DNA from: Heliocidaris tuberculata
Lineage: Eukaryota; Echinodermata; Echinoidea; Camarodonta; Echinometridae
DNA: 64,000 nt
NCBI GenBank assembly: GCA_025618425.1
Contig: CM046842.1
Location: forward strand, 28,297,668 to 28,361,667
Direction: 5' to 3'
The stretch's first letter is position 1. Each line of letters opens with the position of its first letter. The notes beneath the pieces were generated by a model. The model was not told the origin of the DNA. It saw only the letters and a program-made list of their open reading frames with translations, and ran no database searches. This document shows positions 49,201 through 60,931 of this stretch, piece after piece. Made by a program: the position numbers and the translations under genes.

Positions 49201-52200
49201 GTCATATTTAAGTCGTTCGTAAAGTCATGCGTAACTTTACGATCAGTTTTATGAAACACCCCCCCCCCCCCTGCCTCCAAGGAGGTACTAAATTTACGTA
49301 ATGTTTGTGTGTTGACAATAATCTTAATCCCCAATTTTAACACCAAATGTTGTGACTTATGACAAGAATGCTTGCAACGACATATTAAGGCTAGTACAGG
49401 TACACACCTTTTCTACATAGATGCTCTTCGATGAGCCGCCGCTCTCTTTGTACAACAACAAAAGATAAATGAAAATGCAACGTCTCCAAAAAAATCCATC
49501 TTGAACGTGTAGTTTTTGTTGATGATGATGATGATGATAATAATAATAATAATATAAAAAAAAAATAATATTAATAATAATGGTTTCCTGCTCATGTCCG
49601 TTTCGTCGTGACCATGGTGACGCTCCAACACTACAATTTATCAAATTCTTTCTCAGTGTATTTACGTGTTTATGTATTTTTCAAATAGCCTTGCCGCGTC
49701 TCATAAATCAACCTGAAGTTAGGAACGTTAGTACGTCATCCATCTGGATAGGATGGGAGAGCGATTACGACGGTGACGGACCAGTGTGTGGGTATATCGT
49801 CAATCTGAAATCCCCTTCTTCGACATCATGGTCGAATGTCGGCTTTGTTCCTGTCAAAGAGGAGGCGTACTTGATTGACCGACTCGATGCTAACACCCTC
49901 TACGACATAGGTGTGTCAATTCAGCATTGCTCGGGCAGACATGGAGAGAGGAGTCCAGAAATAAAACAGTCAACCGAAGACTATGGTACGTTTAGTTTCA
50001 GTTTCTTACGTAAACTGTTTATTTTCTTCATCCTACCCTCTCAATCTCACACACAAAAAACTACTGCTTATGACTTATTCTTCTGTAGAAAACCTCCACA
50101 GATCATTAAACATTTTGGTGGATATGATTTGCTCACCTTATCACTCCCTGTAGTGAAGTCGTGTTATGAAAGATAAGGCATGAACCTCACACAAATTGGA
50201 AGAGAAAATCTGACACGTGTGTCTTATCAATAATAGTCTCCTCTATAACATATAAAAAGTCATAAGGAATCCAAGGGGTGGAATTAAGTGGGGGGGGGGG
50301 GGGGGGTTACAGGTTTTACTCAACTGTCCATGTAAAACTTTGCGTGCGATATGTGTCCTTCAAGATCGTCACAGACGCGTATTCACATTCCGAACAGAAA
50401 AAGGTGAATAGCCTAAGCGCAATTTCTATAGTTATTGCGCTTTCACCCTTGCAAGATATTATCGGATATTCAGAGGTGTTTGGGTCCAGTCACTGAAGGG
50501 GCACTGGCTGTCATTAGGGGAAGGCATGAGTCTTATCAGGTGGAGGAAGTGCAAAGCAAAGCGATTGGGCACGGGAGGGTGTTTAAGAGGTCTTAACATC
50601 TTATTTTTATATTCTTTTAGGCCCCCTATCTTTCTTTCTGTCAGTCAATTGATTCTCTAGTTGTTTTTGCCATCGTTATAAGCCATTCCATGAGGGGGGA
50701 CACGTGCACACTTCGACTTCATATGAGTGCTTTTATAGTGGTATATTTAGTGACAACTTGACCAAATGTGTCTTCAATCTCTTTAACACACTTTTGAGAT
50801 AACCCGTGCCTTGGGATAAGATCCAAAAATTAATCAAATTTATTATGTATAATGATCTAAAAAATTATATTATTCAATATCATTAGCAAATCGATTATAC
50901 ATTTTGATCCTGGATAGATAAACGCAAACACAAATTATAATTCGTATCAATGGTACACAAACATGCAGTCTCCTTATTAAAAAAAACTCTTCTTAAAGCA
51001 ACACTTGTACACATTGCCGCTACATAACATAAATGTTGGCAATAAATCAAATAATCAAATAAAACGATTAGGCTTATTAATCAAGAAATAACTTAAAACT
51101 TACTTTCTAATTTATATTAACAGTTGTCACTTTCAGATTGGTATTACTCGACATAAACATTGGCACGGATGATTGATGATATTGATAATGACAACAAGGA
51201 AGTAATACATATCCGATTTGGTACGACATTTACGCAGTCCAACAACTATGATTTCATTAAAAATCAACATGTTTAAAACATTGGCAGTCCTAGGCCTTTC
51301 TAAATATTAATTTTCACAACTTGCATTTTAGAGTGTAAGACAGCAAGTGCACGTTTTTATTTAAAAAAAAACCCACTGAAACACTTGAACAATGGATATG
51401 TATGGTGGGCTCGATCTGCTCGTGCTCATGCATAATGGCGGGAAAATGAAAAATGATTTCGGTACTTTCCATCAATCGGATTCTTTAGAGTTTTTTAAAT
51501 GTTATTGATTGCAAGTTCATCAGACAAGGGCAGTTGAGATATTTTCTGTTGCAATTTGTGTGAGGTTATTCGTAAAACTATTCCACTACTGGTCATTTAT
51601 ATCCTACATTCTGCAATTAAACATTGAAAGTACCAAATCTTTTGATTTTCAGGCAACACTTAAAACTTGGACAAGAATGATTCTGACATGTTTTAGGTAA
51701 AATATTTACGCTCTACCATATTTCACATGTCATATTAGCTGGAGAAGTATGAGATATCATACTGTTACATTTTTTAACTATAATAATTGTGAAAGTTTAA
51801 GTAAATCATGCCAGTTTGTTAGATTTAAGCAGTAATAATTTGTTCCTTGAATATTTTAGATTTTAATTTTTTTTAAATTAAATTGCCCATACTGTTTTCA
51901 CATTGAAGACAAATTGTTAAATTCTGGCTCTATTTACGTGTTTATGTATTTTTCAAATAGACTTGCCGCGTCTCATAAATCAACCTGAAGTTAGGAACGT
52001 TAGTACGTCATCCATCTGGATAGGATGGGAGAGCGATTACGACGGTGACGGACCAGTGTGTGGGTATATCGTCAATCTGAAATCCCCTTCTTCGACATCA
52101 TGGTCGAATGTCGACTTTGTTCCTGTCAAAGAGGAGGCGTACTTGATTGACCGACTCGATGCTAACACCCTCTACGACATAGGTGTGTCAATTCAGCATT

Positions 52201-52883
52201 GCTCGGGCAGACATGGAGAGAGGAGTCCAGAAATAAAACAGTCAACCGAAGACTATGGTACGTTTAGTTTCAGTTTCTTACGTAAACTGTTTATTTTCTT
52301 CATCCTACCCTCTCAATCTCACACACAAAAAACTACTGCTTATGACTTATTCTTCTGTAGAAAACCTCCAAAGATCATTAAACATTTTGGTGGATATGAT
52401 TTGCTCACCTTATCACTCCCTGTAGTGAAGTCGTGTTATGAAAGATAAGGCATGAACCTCGCACAAATTGGAAGAGAAAATCTTACACGTGTGTCTTATC
52501 AATAATAGTCTCCTCTATAACATATAAAAAGATAAAAAGTCATAAGGAATCCAAGGGGTGGAATTAAGGGGGGAGGGGGGGGGGGGGGTTGTTGTTAAAC
52601 TAGACTTTATGTAAACAGTGTTTTTATCGAATTTGTTTTTAAGAAGTTTTACACCATGTCATTGCAAAACTTGTGAATTGTACATAATTCAGCCTTTTGG
52701 CTGCGAAGTGCAATATTAATAAAACCTTTTCAATTCAATTCAATTCAACATATGAAAGCTACAGGTAGACGCTTATTCCATATGGATGCTCTTCAATAGG
52801 CTCTTTTTGTACAAAAAATAAAAATTAAAATAAATAACAAATGCAACGTCTTACAAAATCCATCCTGAATCTGTCATTGTCAT

Positions 52884-52923
<40 letters not shown>

Positions 52924-52993
52924 TGAACAATAAGAATAATAATAATAATGATGATAATAATAATGAATAATAATAATAATAATAATGATAATA

Positions 52994-53034
<41 letters not shown>

Positions 53035-53082
53035 TAATAATAATAATAATTAATGATAATAATAATGATAATAATAATAATG

Positions 53083-53123
<41 letters not shown>

Positions 53124-53168
53124 TTATTAATAATAATAACAATAATAATAATAATAATAATAATAATG

Positions 53169-53215
<47 letters not shown>

Positions 53216-54732
53216 TTAATAATAATAATAATGATAATAGCGATAACTCTTATTCCAGCGTTAGGGGGAAATCCTTTTATTTCAGCCGATTGTTTATCAT
53301 TCGCCTTAACACAGTGTATTTACGTGTTTATGTATTTTTGAAATAGCCTTGCCGCGTCTCATAAATCAACCTGAAGTTAGGAACGTTAGTACGTCATCCA
53401 TCTGGATAGGATGGGAGAGCGATTACGACGGTGACGGACCAGTGTGTGGGTATATCGTCAATCTGAAATCCCCTTCTTCGACATCATGGTCAAATGTCAG
53501 ATTTGTTCTTGTCAATGAGGAGGTGGACGACTACGAGTATTTGATTGACCGACTCGATGCTAACACCCTCTACGACATAGGTGTGTCAATTCAGCATTGC
53601 TCGGGCAGACATGGAGAGAGGAGTCCAGAAATAAGACAGTCAACCGAAGGCTATGGTACGTTTAGTTTCAGTTTCTTACGTAAACTGTTTATTTTCTTCA
53701 TCCTACCCTCACAATCTCACACACAAAAAACTACTGCTTATGACTTATTCTTCTGTAGAAAACCTCCAAAGATCATTAAACATTTTGGTGGATATGATTT
53801 GCTCACCTTATCACTCCCTGTAGTGAAGTCGTTTTATGAAAGATAAGGCATGAACCTCACACAAATTGGAAGAGAAAATCTTACACGTGTGTATTATCAA
53901 TAATAGTCTCCTCTATAACATATAAAAAGTCATAAGGAATCCAAGGGGTGGAATTAAGGGAGGGGGGGGGGGGGGTTGTTGTTATACTAGACTTTATGTA
54001 AACAGTGTTTTAATCGAATTTGTTTTTAAGCAGTTTTACACCATGTCATTGCAAAACTTGTGAATTGTACATAATTCAGCCTTCTGGCTGCGAAGTGCAA
54101 TATTAATAAAACCTTTTCAATTCAATTCAATTCAACATATGCAAGCTACAGGTAGACGCTTATTCTATATGGATGCTCTTCAATAGGCTCTCTTTGTACA
54201 AAAAATAAAAATTAAAATAAATAACAAATGCAACGTCTTACAAAATCCATCCTGAATCTGTCATTTTCATTGAATAATAATAATAATAATAATAAATATT
54301 AATAGTAATAATAATAAATAATAATAAAAATTATTATTAATATTATTATTATTATTATTATCATTATTATTATTATTAATAATAATACTAATAATAAGAA
54401 TAATAATAACTAATTATTATAATAATAATAATAATTAATAATAATATTAATAGTAATAATAATAATAATAATAATAATTAATAATAATAACAATGATAAT
54501 AATAATAATAAAAATAATAATAATAACAATAGCGATAACTCTTATTCCAGCGTTATGGGGAAATCCTTTTATCTCAGCCTATTGTTTATCATTCGCCTTA
54601 ACACACGGTCGCTCTCGCCGTAACGTCGAATTTCTATTGTGACGGAATAAATCGCATTAGTAGGATTCCCCCTAACGTAGGAAATAATGCTTCAATAATA
54701 ATATTAATAATAATAATAATAATGATAATAAT

Positions 54733-54775
<43 letters not shown>

Positions 54776-54783
54776 TTAATAAT

Positions 54784-54823
<40 letters not shown>

Positions 54824-54838
54824 TTAATAATAATAATG

Positions 54839-54884
<46 letters not shown>

Positions 54885-57800
54885 TAATAATATATGTTGG
54901 TATCCTCTTGTGCAGCGCTCATGTCAGTTACGTCGTGACGCTCAAACATTAGCCGGCCTAAGGCGAGTGGCCAAATATGTAGCGCCGTGACATTTCGGGC
55001 ACCCATTGACACCTTAGTGGATTAAACCCTTGCTATAGGACGTTAGTGCCGGGCTTGGAATCGAACCCTCAACCCTTTGTTTGAGAGTCAAATGAATTTG
55101 ATGTGATTTTATTTGTTTCCACGATCGGTTTACCTTTGTACATGAGAAAGCAAAATATAAGCATATAAATCAAATGGCAAAATACAAAGGATAATACATA
55201 TATAATAGCAGCTCAGTATAATAAATATCTTCCAGTAGAGGTAATAAACGCATACAGTATATACACTTGTGGGGGGGGGGGGGCCTATTAAAAGCAAGGT
55301 TTGTCGAGTTAGGTCCCCATTTAGCAAAGAAAAGGAACTGGAAAGTAGAATTGTGAGATTAATATGAGAAGAAACAAAGAAAGAACGGAAATCAGCGGAT
55401 GGAAACAGAAGAGAACATAAAAAGATTAAATAATTATAGAGAGTAAAAGGTAGAGAGAGAGAGAGAGAGAGAAGAGAAAAGAGAAGAGAGAAGAGAGAAG
55501 CGAGAAGCGAAATGCAGATCGAAATCAGCAACCATGCAGCATTTTAGTATCTGGTTTTAGCAAAAGAGATTTCAGTTCTTTTTTAAAATGGTGCGGTCTC
55601 TCTATTTCCTTAAGGCTTGGATCGAGACTTTTCCAAAATTGGTTACCTGTAAAGACTAATGTTTTGTGTGCTAAGAGCGTTCTCGTGCGGGGAAGATGGA
55701 ACAAGTTTGATTGTCTTGTTGGGTAGTTGTGGAGTGTATTGTTAGTTGTGAAAAGGTCTGACAGAGCATTTGGAAGTTCATTATTGATTAGTTGGAACAT
55801 AGGAATGACCCACTATACCTCGACACCTCCACATTTTTCTCTTCAATCTTTATGAAATCTACACAAAGTTTAGAGTATACTACAGAAATACCTTTTCGTT
55901 TCATTGACGATGGTTAAACGCTTGTTTAGATGTTGCCAAATAAAAATCACGTCGCATTTTTGGGACATCCTGTATACGGCCTACGTGGGGAATCCCCACT
56001 TTTGCCGCCTGTGTACATTGCGCAAGGAGATTGAGGTCATGTCTTCACTCAAATAAATAAGGTTTATATACCAAAGATGTGACTTAGAAGAAGACTAACA
56101 TTCATGAGGCCATTTTACATTATGCAATTAAACATTGACAATTAAAATCTTCTGATAATCAGGCAACGCTAAAACTTGGAGAAGAATGATTCTGACATGT
56201 TTAAGGAATTAGATCGGGGGGGGGGGGGGGTATTCCTTAAAGCTGTTCGTAAAGTTACGCATGACTTTACGAACGACATGAATATGAAGTGCCAGATAGG
56301 ATGCCCAAAGTTTTTCCTAATGTTTTAACAAAGTGTGACTGTATTTCTAATAACCTCAATTAAATTGTGGCCAAAAATCTACTTTGCATTAAAAGTGTTT
56401 GTTATAATAATGTTAACCTACATATGCACAGTACAACTTTAGTTGATGCAGTTAAAAATGATTGAGCATCCCATTTGGCTTGTCATATTTAAGTCGTTCG
56501 TAAAGTCATGCGTAACTTTACGATCAGTTTTATGAAACACCCCCCCCCCCCTCCAAGGAGGTACTAAATTTACGTAATGTTTGTGTGTTGACAATAATCT
56601 TAATCCCCAATTTTAACACCAAATGTTGTGACTTATGACAAGAATGCTTGCAACGACATAATAAGGCTAGTACAGGTACAAACCTTTTCTACATAGATGC
56701 TCTTCGATGAGCCGCCGCTCTCTTTGTACAACAACAAAAGATAAATGAAAATGCAACGTCTCCAAAAAAATCCATCTTGAACGTGTAGTTTTTGTTGATG
56801 ATGATGATGATGATAATAATAATAATAATATTAAAAAAATAATAATATTAATAATAATGGTTTCCTGCTCATGTCCGTTTCGTCGTGACCATGGTGACGC
56901 TCCAACACTACAATTTATCAAATTCTTTCTCAGTGTATTTACGTGTTTATGTATTTTTCAAATAGCCTTGCCGCGTCTCATAAATCAACCTGAAGTTAGG
57001 AACGTTAGTACGTCATCCATCTGGATAGGATGGGAGAGCGATTACGACGGTGACGGACCAGTGTGTGGGTATATCGTCAATCTGAAATCCCCTTCTTCGA
57101 CATCATGGTCAAATGTCAAATTTGTTCCTGTCAATGAGGAGGTGGACGACTACGAGTATTTGATTGACCGACTCGATGCTAACACCCTCTACGACATAGG
57201 TGTGTCAATTCAGCATTGCTCGGGCAGACATGGAGAGAGGAGTCCAGAAATAAAACAGTCAACCGAAGACTATGGTACGTTTAGTTTCAGTTTCTTACCT
57301 AAAGTGTTTATTTTCTTCATCCTACCCTCACAATCTCACACAAAAAAATTACTGCTTATGACTTATTCTTCTGTAGAAAACCTCCACAGATCATTAAACA
57401 TTTTGGTGGATATGATTTGCTCACCTTATCACTCCCTGTAGTGAAGTCGTGTTATGAAAGATAAGGCATGAACCTCACACAAATTGGAAGAGAAAATCTG
57501 ACACGTGTGTCTTATCAATAATAGTCTCCTCTATAACATATAAAAAGTCATAAGGAATCCAAGGGGTGGAATTAAGTGGGGGGGGGGGGGGGGGGGTTAC
57601 AGGTTTTACTCAACTGTCCATGTAAAACTTTGCGTGCGATATGTGTCCTTCAAGATCGTCACAGACTGACGCGTATTCACATTCCGAACAGAAAAAGGTG
57701 AATAGCCTAAGCGCAATTTCTATAGTAATTGCGCTTTCACCCTTGCAAGATATTATCGGATATTCAGAGGTGTTTGGGTCCAGTCACTGAAGGGGCACTG

Positions 57801-60800
57801 GCTGTCATTAGGGGAAGGCATGAGTCTTATCAGGTGGAGGAAGTGCAAAGCAAAGCGATTGGGCACGGGAGGGTGTTTAAGAGGTCTTAACATCTTATTT
57901 TTATATTCTTTTAGGCCCCCTATCTTTCTTTCTGTCAGTCAATTGATTCTCTAGTTGTTTTTGCCATCGTTATAAGCCATTCCATGAGGGGGGACACGTG
58001 CACACTTCGACTTCATATGAGTGCTTTTATAGTGGTATATTTAGTGACAACTTGACCAAATGTGTCTTCAATCTCTTTAACACACTTTTGAGATAACCCG
58101 TGCCTTGGGATAAGATCCAAAAATTAATCAAATTTATTATGTATAATGATCTAAAAAATTATATTATTCAATATCATTAGCAAATCGATTATACATTTTG
58201 ATCCTGGATAGATAAACGCAAACACAAATTATAATTCGTATCAATGGTACACAAACATGCAGTCTCCTTATTAAAACAACTCTTCTTAAAGCAACACTTG
58301 TACACATTGCTGCTACATAACATAAATGTTGGCAATAAATCAAATAATCAAATAAAACGATTAGGCTTATTAATCAAGAAATCAGTTAACTTAAAACTTA
58401 CTTTCTAATTTATATTAACAGTTGTCACTTTCAGATTGGTATTACTCGACATAAACATTGGCACGGATGATTGATGATATTGATAATGACAACAAGGAAG
58501 TAATACATATCCGATTTGGTACGACATTTACGCAGTCCACCAACTATGATTTCATTAAAAATCAACATGTTTAAAACATTGGCAGTCCTAGGCCTTTCTA
58601 AATATTAATTTTCACGACTTGCATTTTAGAGTGTAAGACAGCAAGTGCACGTTTTTATTTAAAAAAATACCGACTGAAACACTTGAACAATGGATATGTA
58701 TGGTGGGCTCGATCTGCTCGTGCTCATGCATAATGGCGGGAAAATGAAAAATGATTTCGGTACTTTCCATCAATCGGATTCTTTAGAGTTTTTTAAATGT
58801 TATTGATTGCAAGTTCATCAGACAAGGGCAGTTGAGATATTTTCTGTTGCAATTTGTGTGAGGTTATTCGTAAAACTATTCCACTACTGGTCATTTATAT
58901 CCTACATTCTGCAATTAAACATTGAAAGTACCAAATCTTTTGATTTTCAGGCAACACTTAAAACTTGGACAAGAATGATTCTGACATGTTTTAGGTAAAA
59001 TATTTACGCTCTACCATATTTCACATGTCATATTAGCTGGAGAAGTATGAGATATCATACTGTTACATTTTTTAACTATAATAATTGTGAAAGTTTAAGT
59101 AAATCATGCCAGTTTGTTAGATTTAAGCAGTAATAATTTGTTCCTTGAATATTTTAGATTTTAATTTTTTTAAAATTAAATTGCCCATACTGTTTTCACA
59201 TTGAAGACAAATTGTTAAATTCTGGCTCTATTTACGTGTTTATGTATTTTTCAAATAGACTTGCCGCGTCTCATAAATCAACCTGAAGTTAGGAACGTTA
59301 GTACGTCATCCATCTGGATAGGATGGGAGAGCGATTACGACGGTGACGGACCAGTGTGTGGGTATATCGTCAATCTGAAATCCCCTTCTTCGACATCATG
59401 GTCGAATGTCGGCTTTGTTCCTGTCAAAGAGGAGGCGTACTTGATTGACCGACTCGATGCTAACACCCTCTACGACATAGGTGTGTCAATTCAGCATTGC
59501 TCGGGCAGACATGGAGAGAGGAGTCCAGAAATAAAACAGTCAACCGAAGACTATGGTACGTTTAGTTCCAGTTTCTTACCTAAAGTGTTTATTTTCTTCA
59601 TCCCACCCTCACAATCTCACACAACATTCTTTTGTAAGAAACCTCCAAAGATCATTAACAATTTTGGCGGATACTCATGAAAGCGAACTAACTTTAGTCC
59701 ATGGTAAAATTGTGTAGATTTAACAACACTGATTTATAGAGCACCAAGCATCACCCTCCGAATACTGTCAAAGTAATTTCTGTAATTAAATGAGCATAAA
59801 AGACCATTTCAACATGAAATCAATTTCTCATTCTCATTTAACGACTGGACTCATTTCTTTCGTTCATTTTGTTATATAATTACAGTAATTTGTAGAATTA
59901 CTGTAAAATAATAAGAGCTTGATACGCGGCACTCAATAAGTCAGTTGACTAAATTAAATCATCCATGGTTAAACCAGGTTTAACGTAGCCCACCTTTATA
60001 AAAACAAAGCTTACCTTTCTCGCACAAATGTGGTTATTGGTTTTACATAGCTTGCAAGCATGAATTGTACAGGGCATTTTTCTAAATCCCCCAGCATGCC
60101 CGGGACTGGTAAAGTAGAACAAATATACAAGGACAGTCGTAGTCGAGTGGTTTAATCACTCGACTGGGGATGCAAAGGTCGTGGGTTCGAAGCCCTGCAC
60201 GGCATTTATGTCCTTGAGCAAGGCATTTTACCTACATTGCTCCTCCCAACCCGGATGTTAAATGGGTACGTCATTGTGGCTAGAATAGCATTATGTGCGC
60301 CTGAAAGGCTCCCAAGTGGAGTGGAGAATGTGCACTATAAGTGCAGAATCGTAAATGAATCAAATGACAATGGTAATAATACACTGCAAAGCTCTTTAAT
60401 CAATTACTTAATGGGAAAGGTGTTATATATAAAAAAAAATTAGTATTATTGTTAGTATCGTTATTATCAGTAGTAGTAGTAGTAGTAGTAGAAGTAGAAG
60501 TAGTAGTTGTACTATTTGGTTTACAACACGTGAAAAGGGGGGGGGGGTTCTCCTTTCGATTGTTTACGCAGTACATTAAAAGTATTATATTCTTATCAGC
60601 ATGTATACAACTATACTAGCATGAGCAGGCTCACTTTGTGATTTCAAAATATTGACATTTGGTTCCGTCACTGTGTGCGACGTCGTGCAAATTATTTTTT
60701 TATTATTGGAATAACACATTCAATTTTCTCCTAAGTATTGCATAGTCTGCCCTCTCATTTCAATTAACCTCTTTACTTCCCATGCAAACTTCTCATTTTT

Positions 60801-60881
60801 TAACTATAATAATTGTGAAAGTTTAAGAATATCATGCCAGTTTTGTTAGATTTAAGCAGTAATAATTTGATGATAATAATA

Positions 60882-60931
<50 letters not shown>

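Larger units (their letters stand above)
48245..52255 (+). repeat. Segmental duplication copy 1 (contains FN3 exons F1 and F2)
   Basis: From 'aatcagcaaccatgcag' at 48245 this segment is nearly identical to 55523-59553 (offset 7278-7298 bp; differences are mostly homopolymer length and scattered substitutions). It contains a LINE end, exons F1 and F2 and the intron between them. The high identity indicates a very recent duplication or uncollapsed allelic sequence. Confidence 0.85.
52258..53346 (+). other. Gene C intron between F2 and F3 (Y type)
   Basis: The first about 310 bp match all FN3 introns. After a G run near 52570-52588 come a LINE 3' tail (52589-52748) and a long AAT array (52885-53240). 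With exon F2 it forms a 1.39-kb unit duplicated as F3 plus the next intron. Confidence 0.6.
55523..59553 (+). repeat. Segmental duplication copy 2 (contains FN3 exons F4 and F5)
   Basis: Near-identical to 48245-52255. Left of 55523 lies GA-rich low-complexity sequence instead of BEL/Pao, so this border is the duplication breakpoint. Right of exon F5 the match weakens sharply, placing the other breakpoint in or just after that exon. Confidence 0.85.

Noticed and set aside
49986..50176. Read-through extension of FN3 exons into the following intron (FSFLRKLFIFF region)
   Set aside because: A GTACGT donor lies at the same place in every copy and phase continuity to the next exon is perfect, so the extension is intron. 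An intron-retained soluble form cannot be excluded without RNA.
51509..51700. 63-residue open frame identical in two places (also 58807-58998)
   Set aside because: It is identical only because it lies in the recent 7.28-kb duplication. It has no splice sites consistent with gene C and no recognisable domain.
54694..54893. Possible CRISPR-like or satellite array
   Set aside because: The repeats are simple AAT microsatellite without spacers, in an animal genome.
55130..55531. 133-codon minus-strand Leu/Ser-rich open frame
   Set aside because: It is driven by a GA/CT tract and AT-rich sequence, without domain or conservation in copy 1 of the duplication.
60137..60205. Possible tRNA-Ser/Leu gene
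   Set aside because: A-box and B-box-like motifs are present, but a SINE body follows, a related head occurs at 23169-23267 and no convincing acceptor stem closes.
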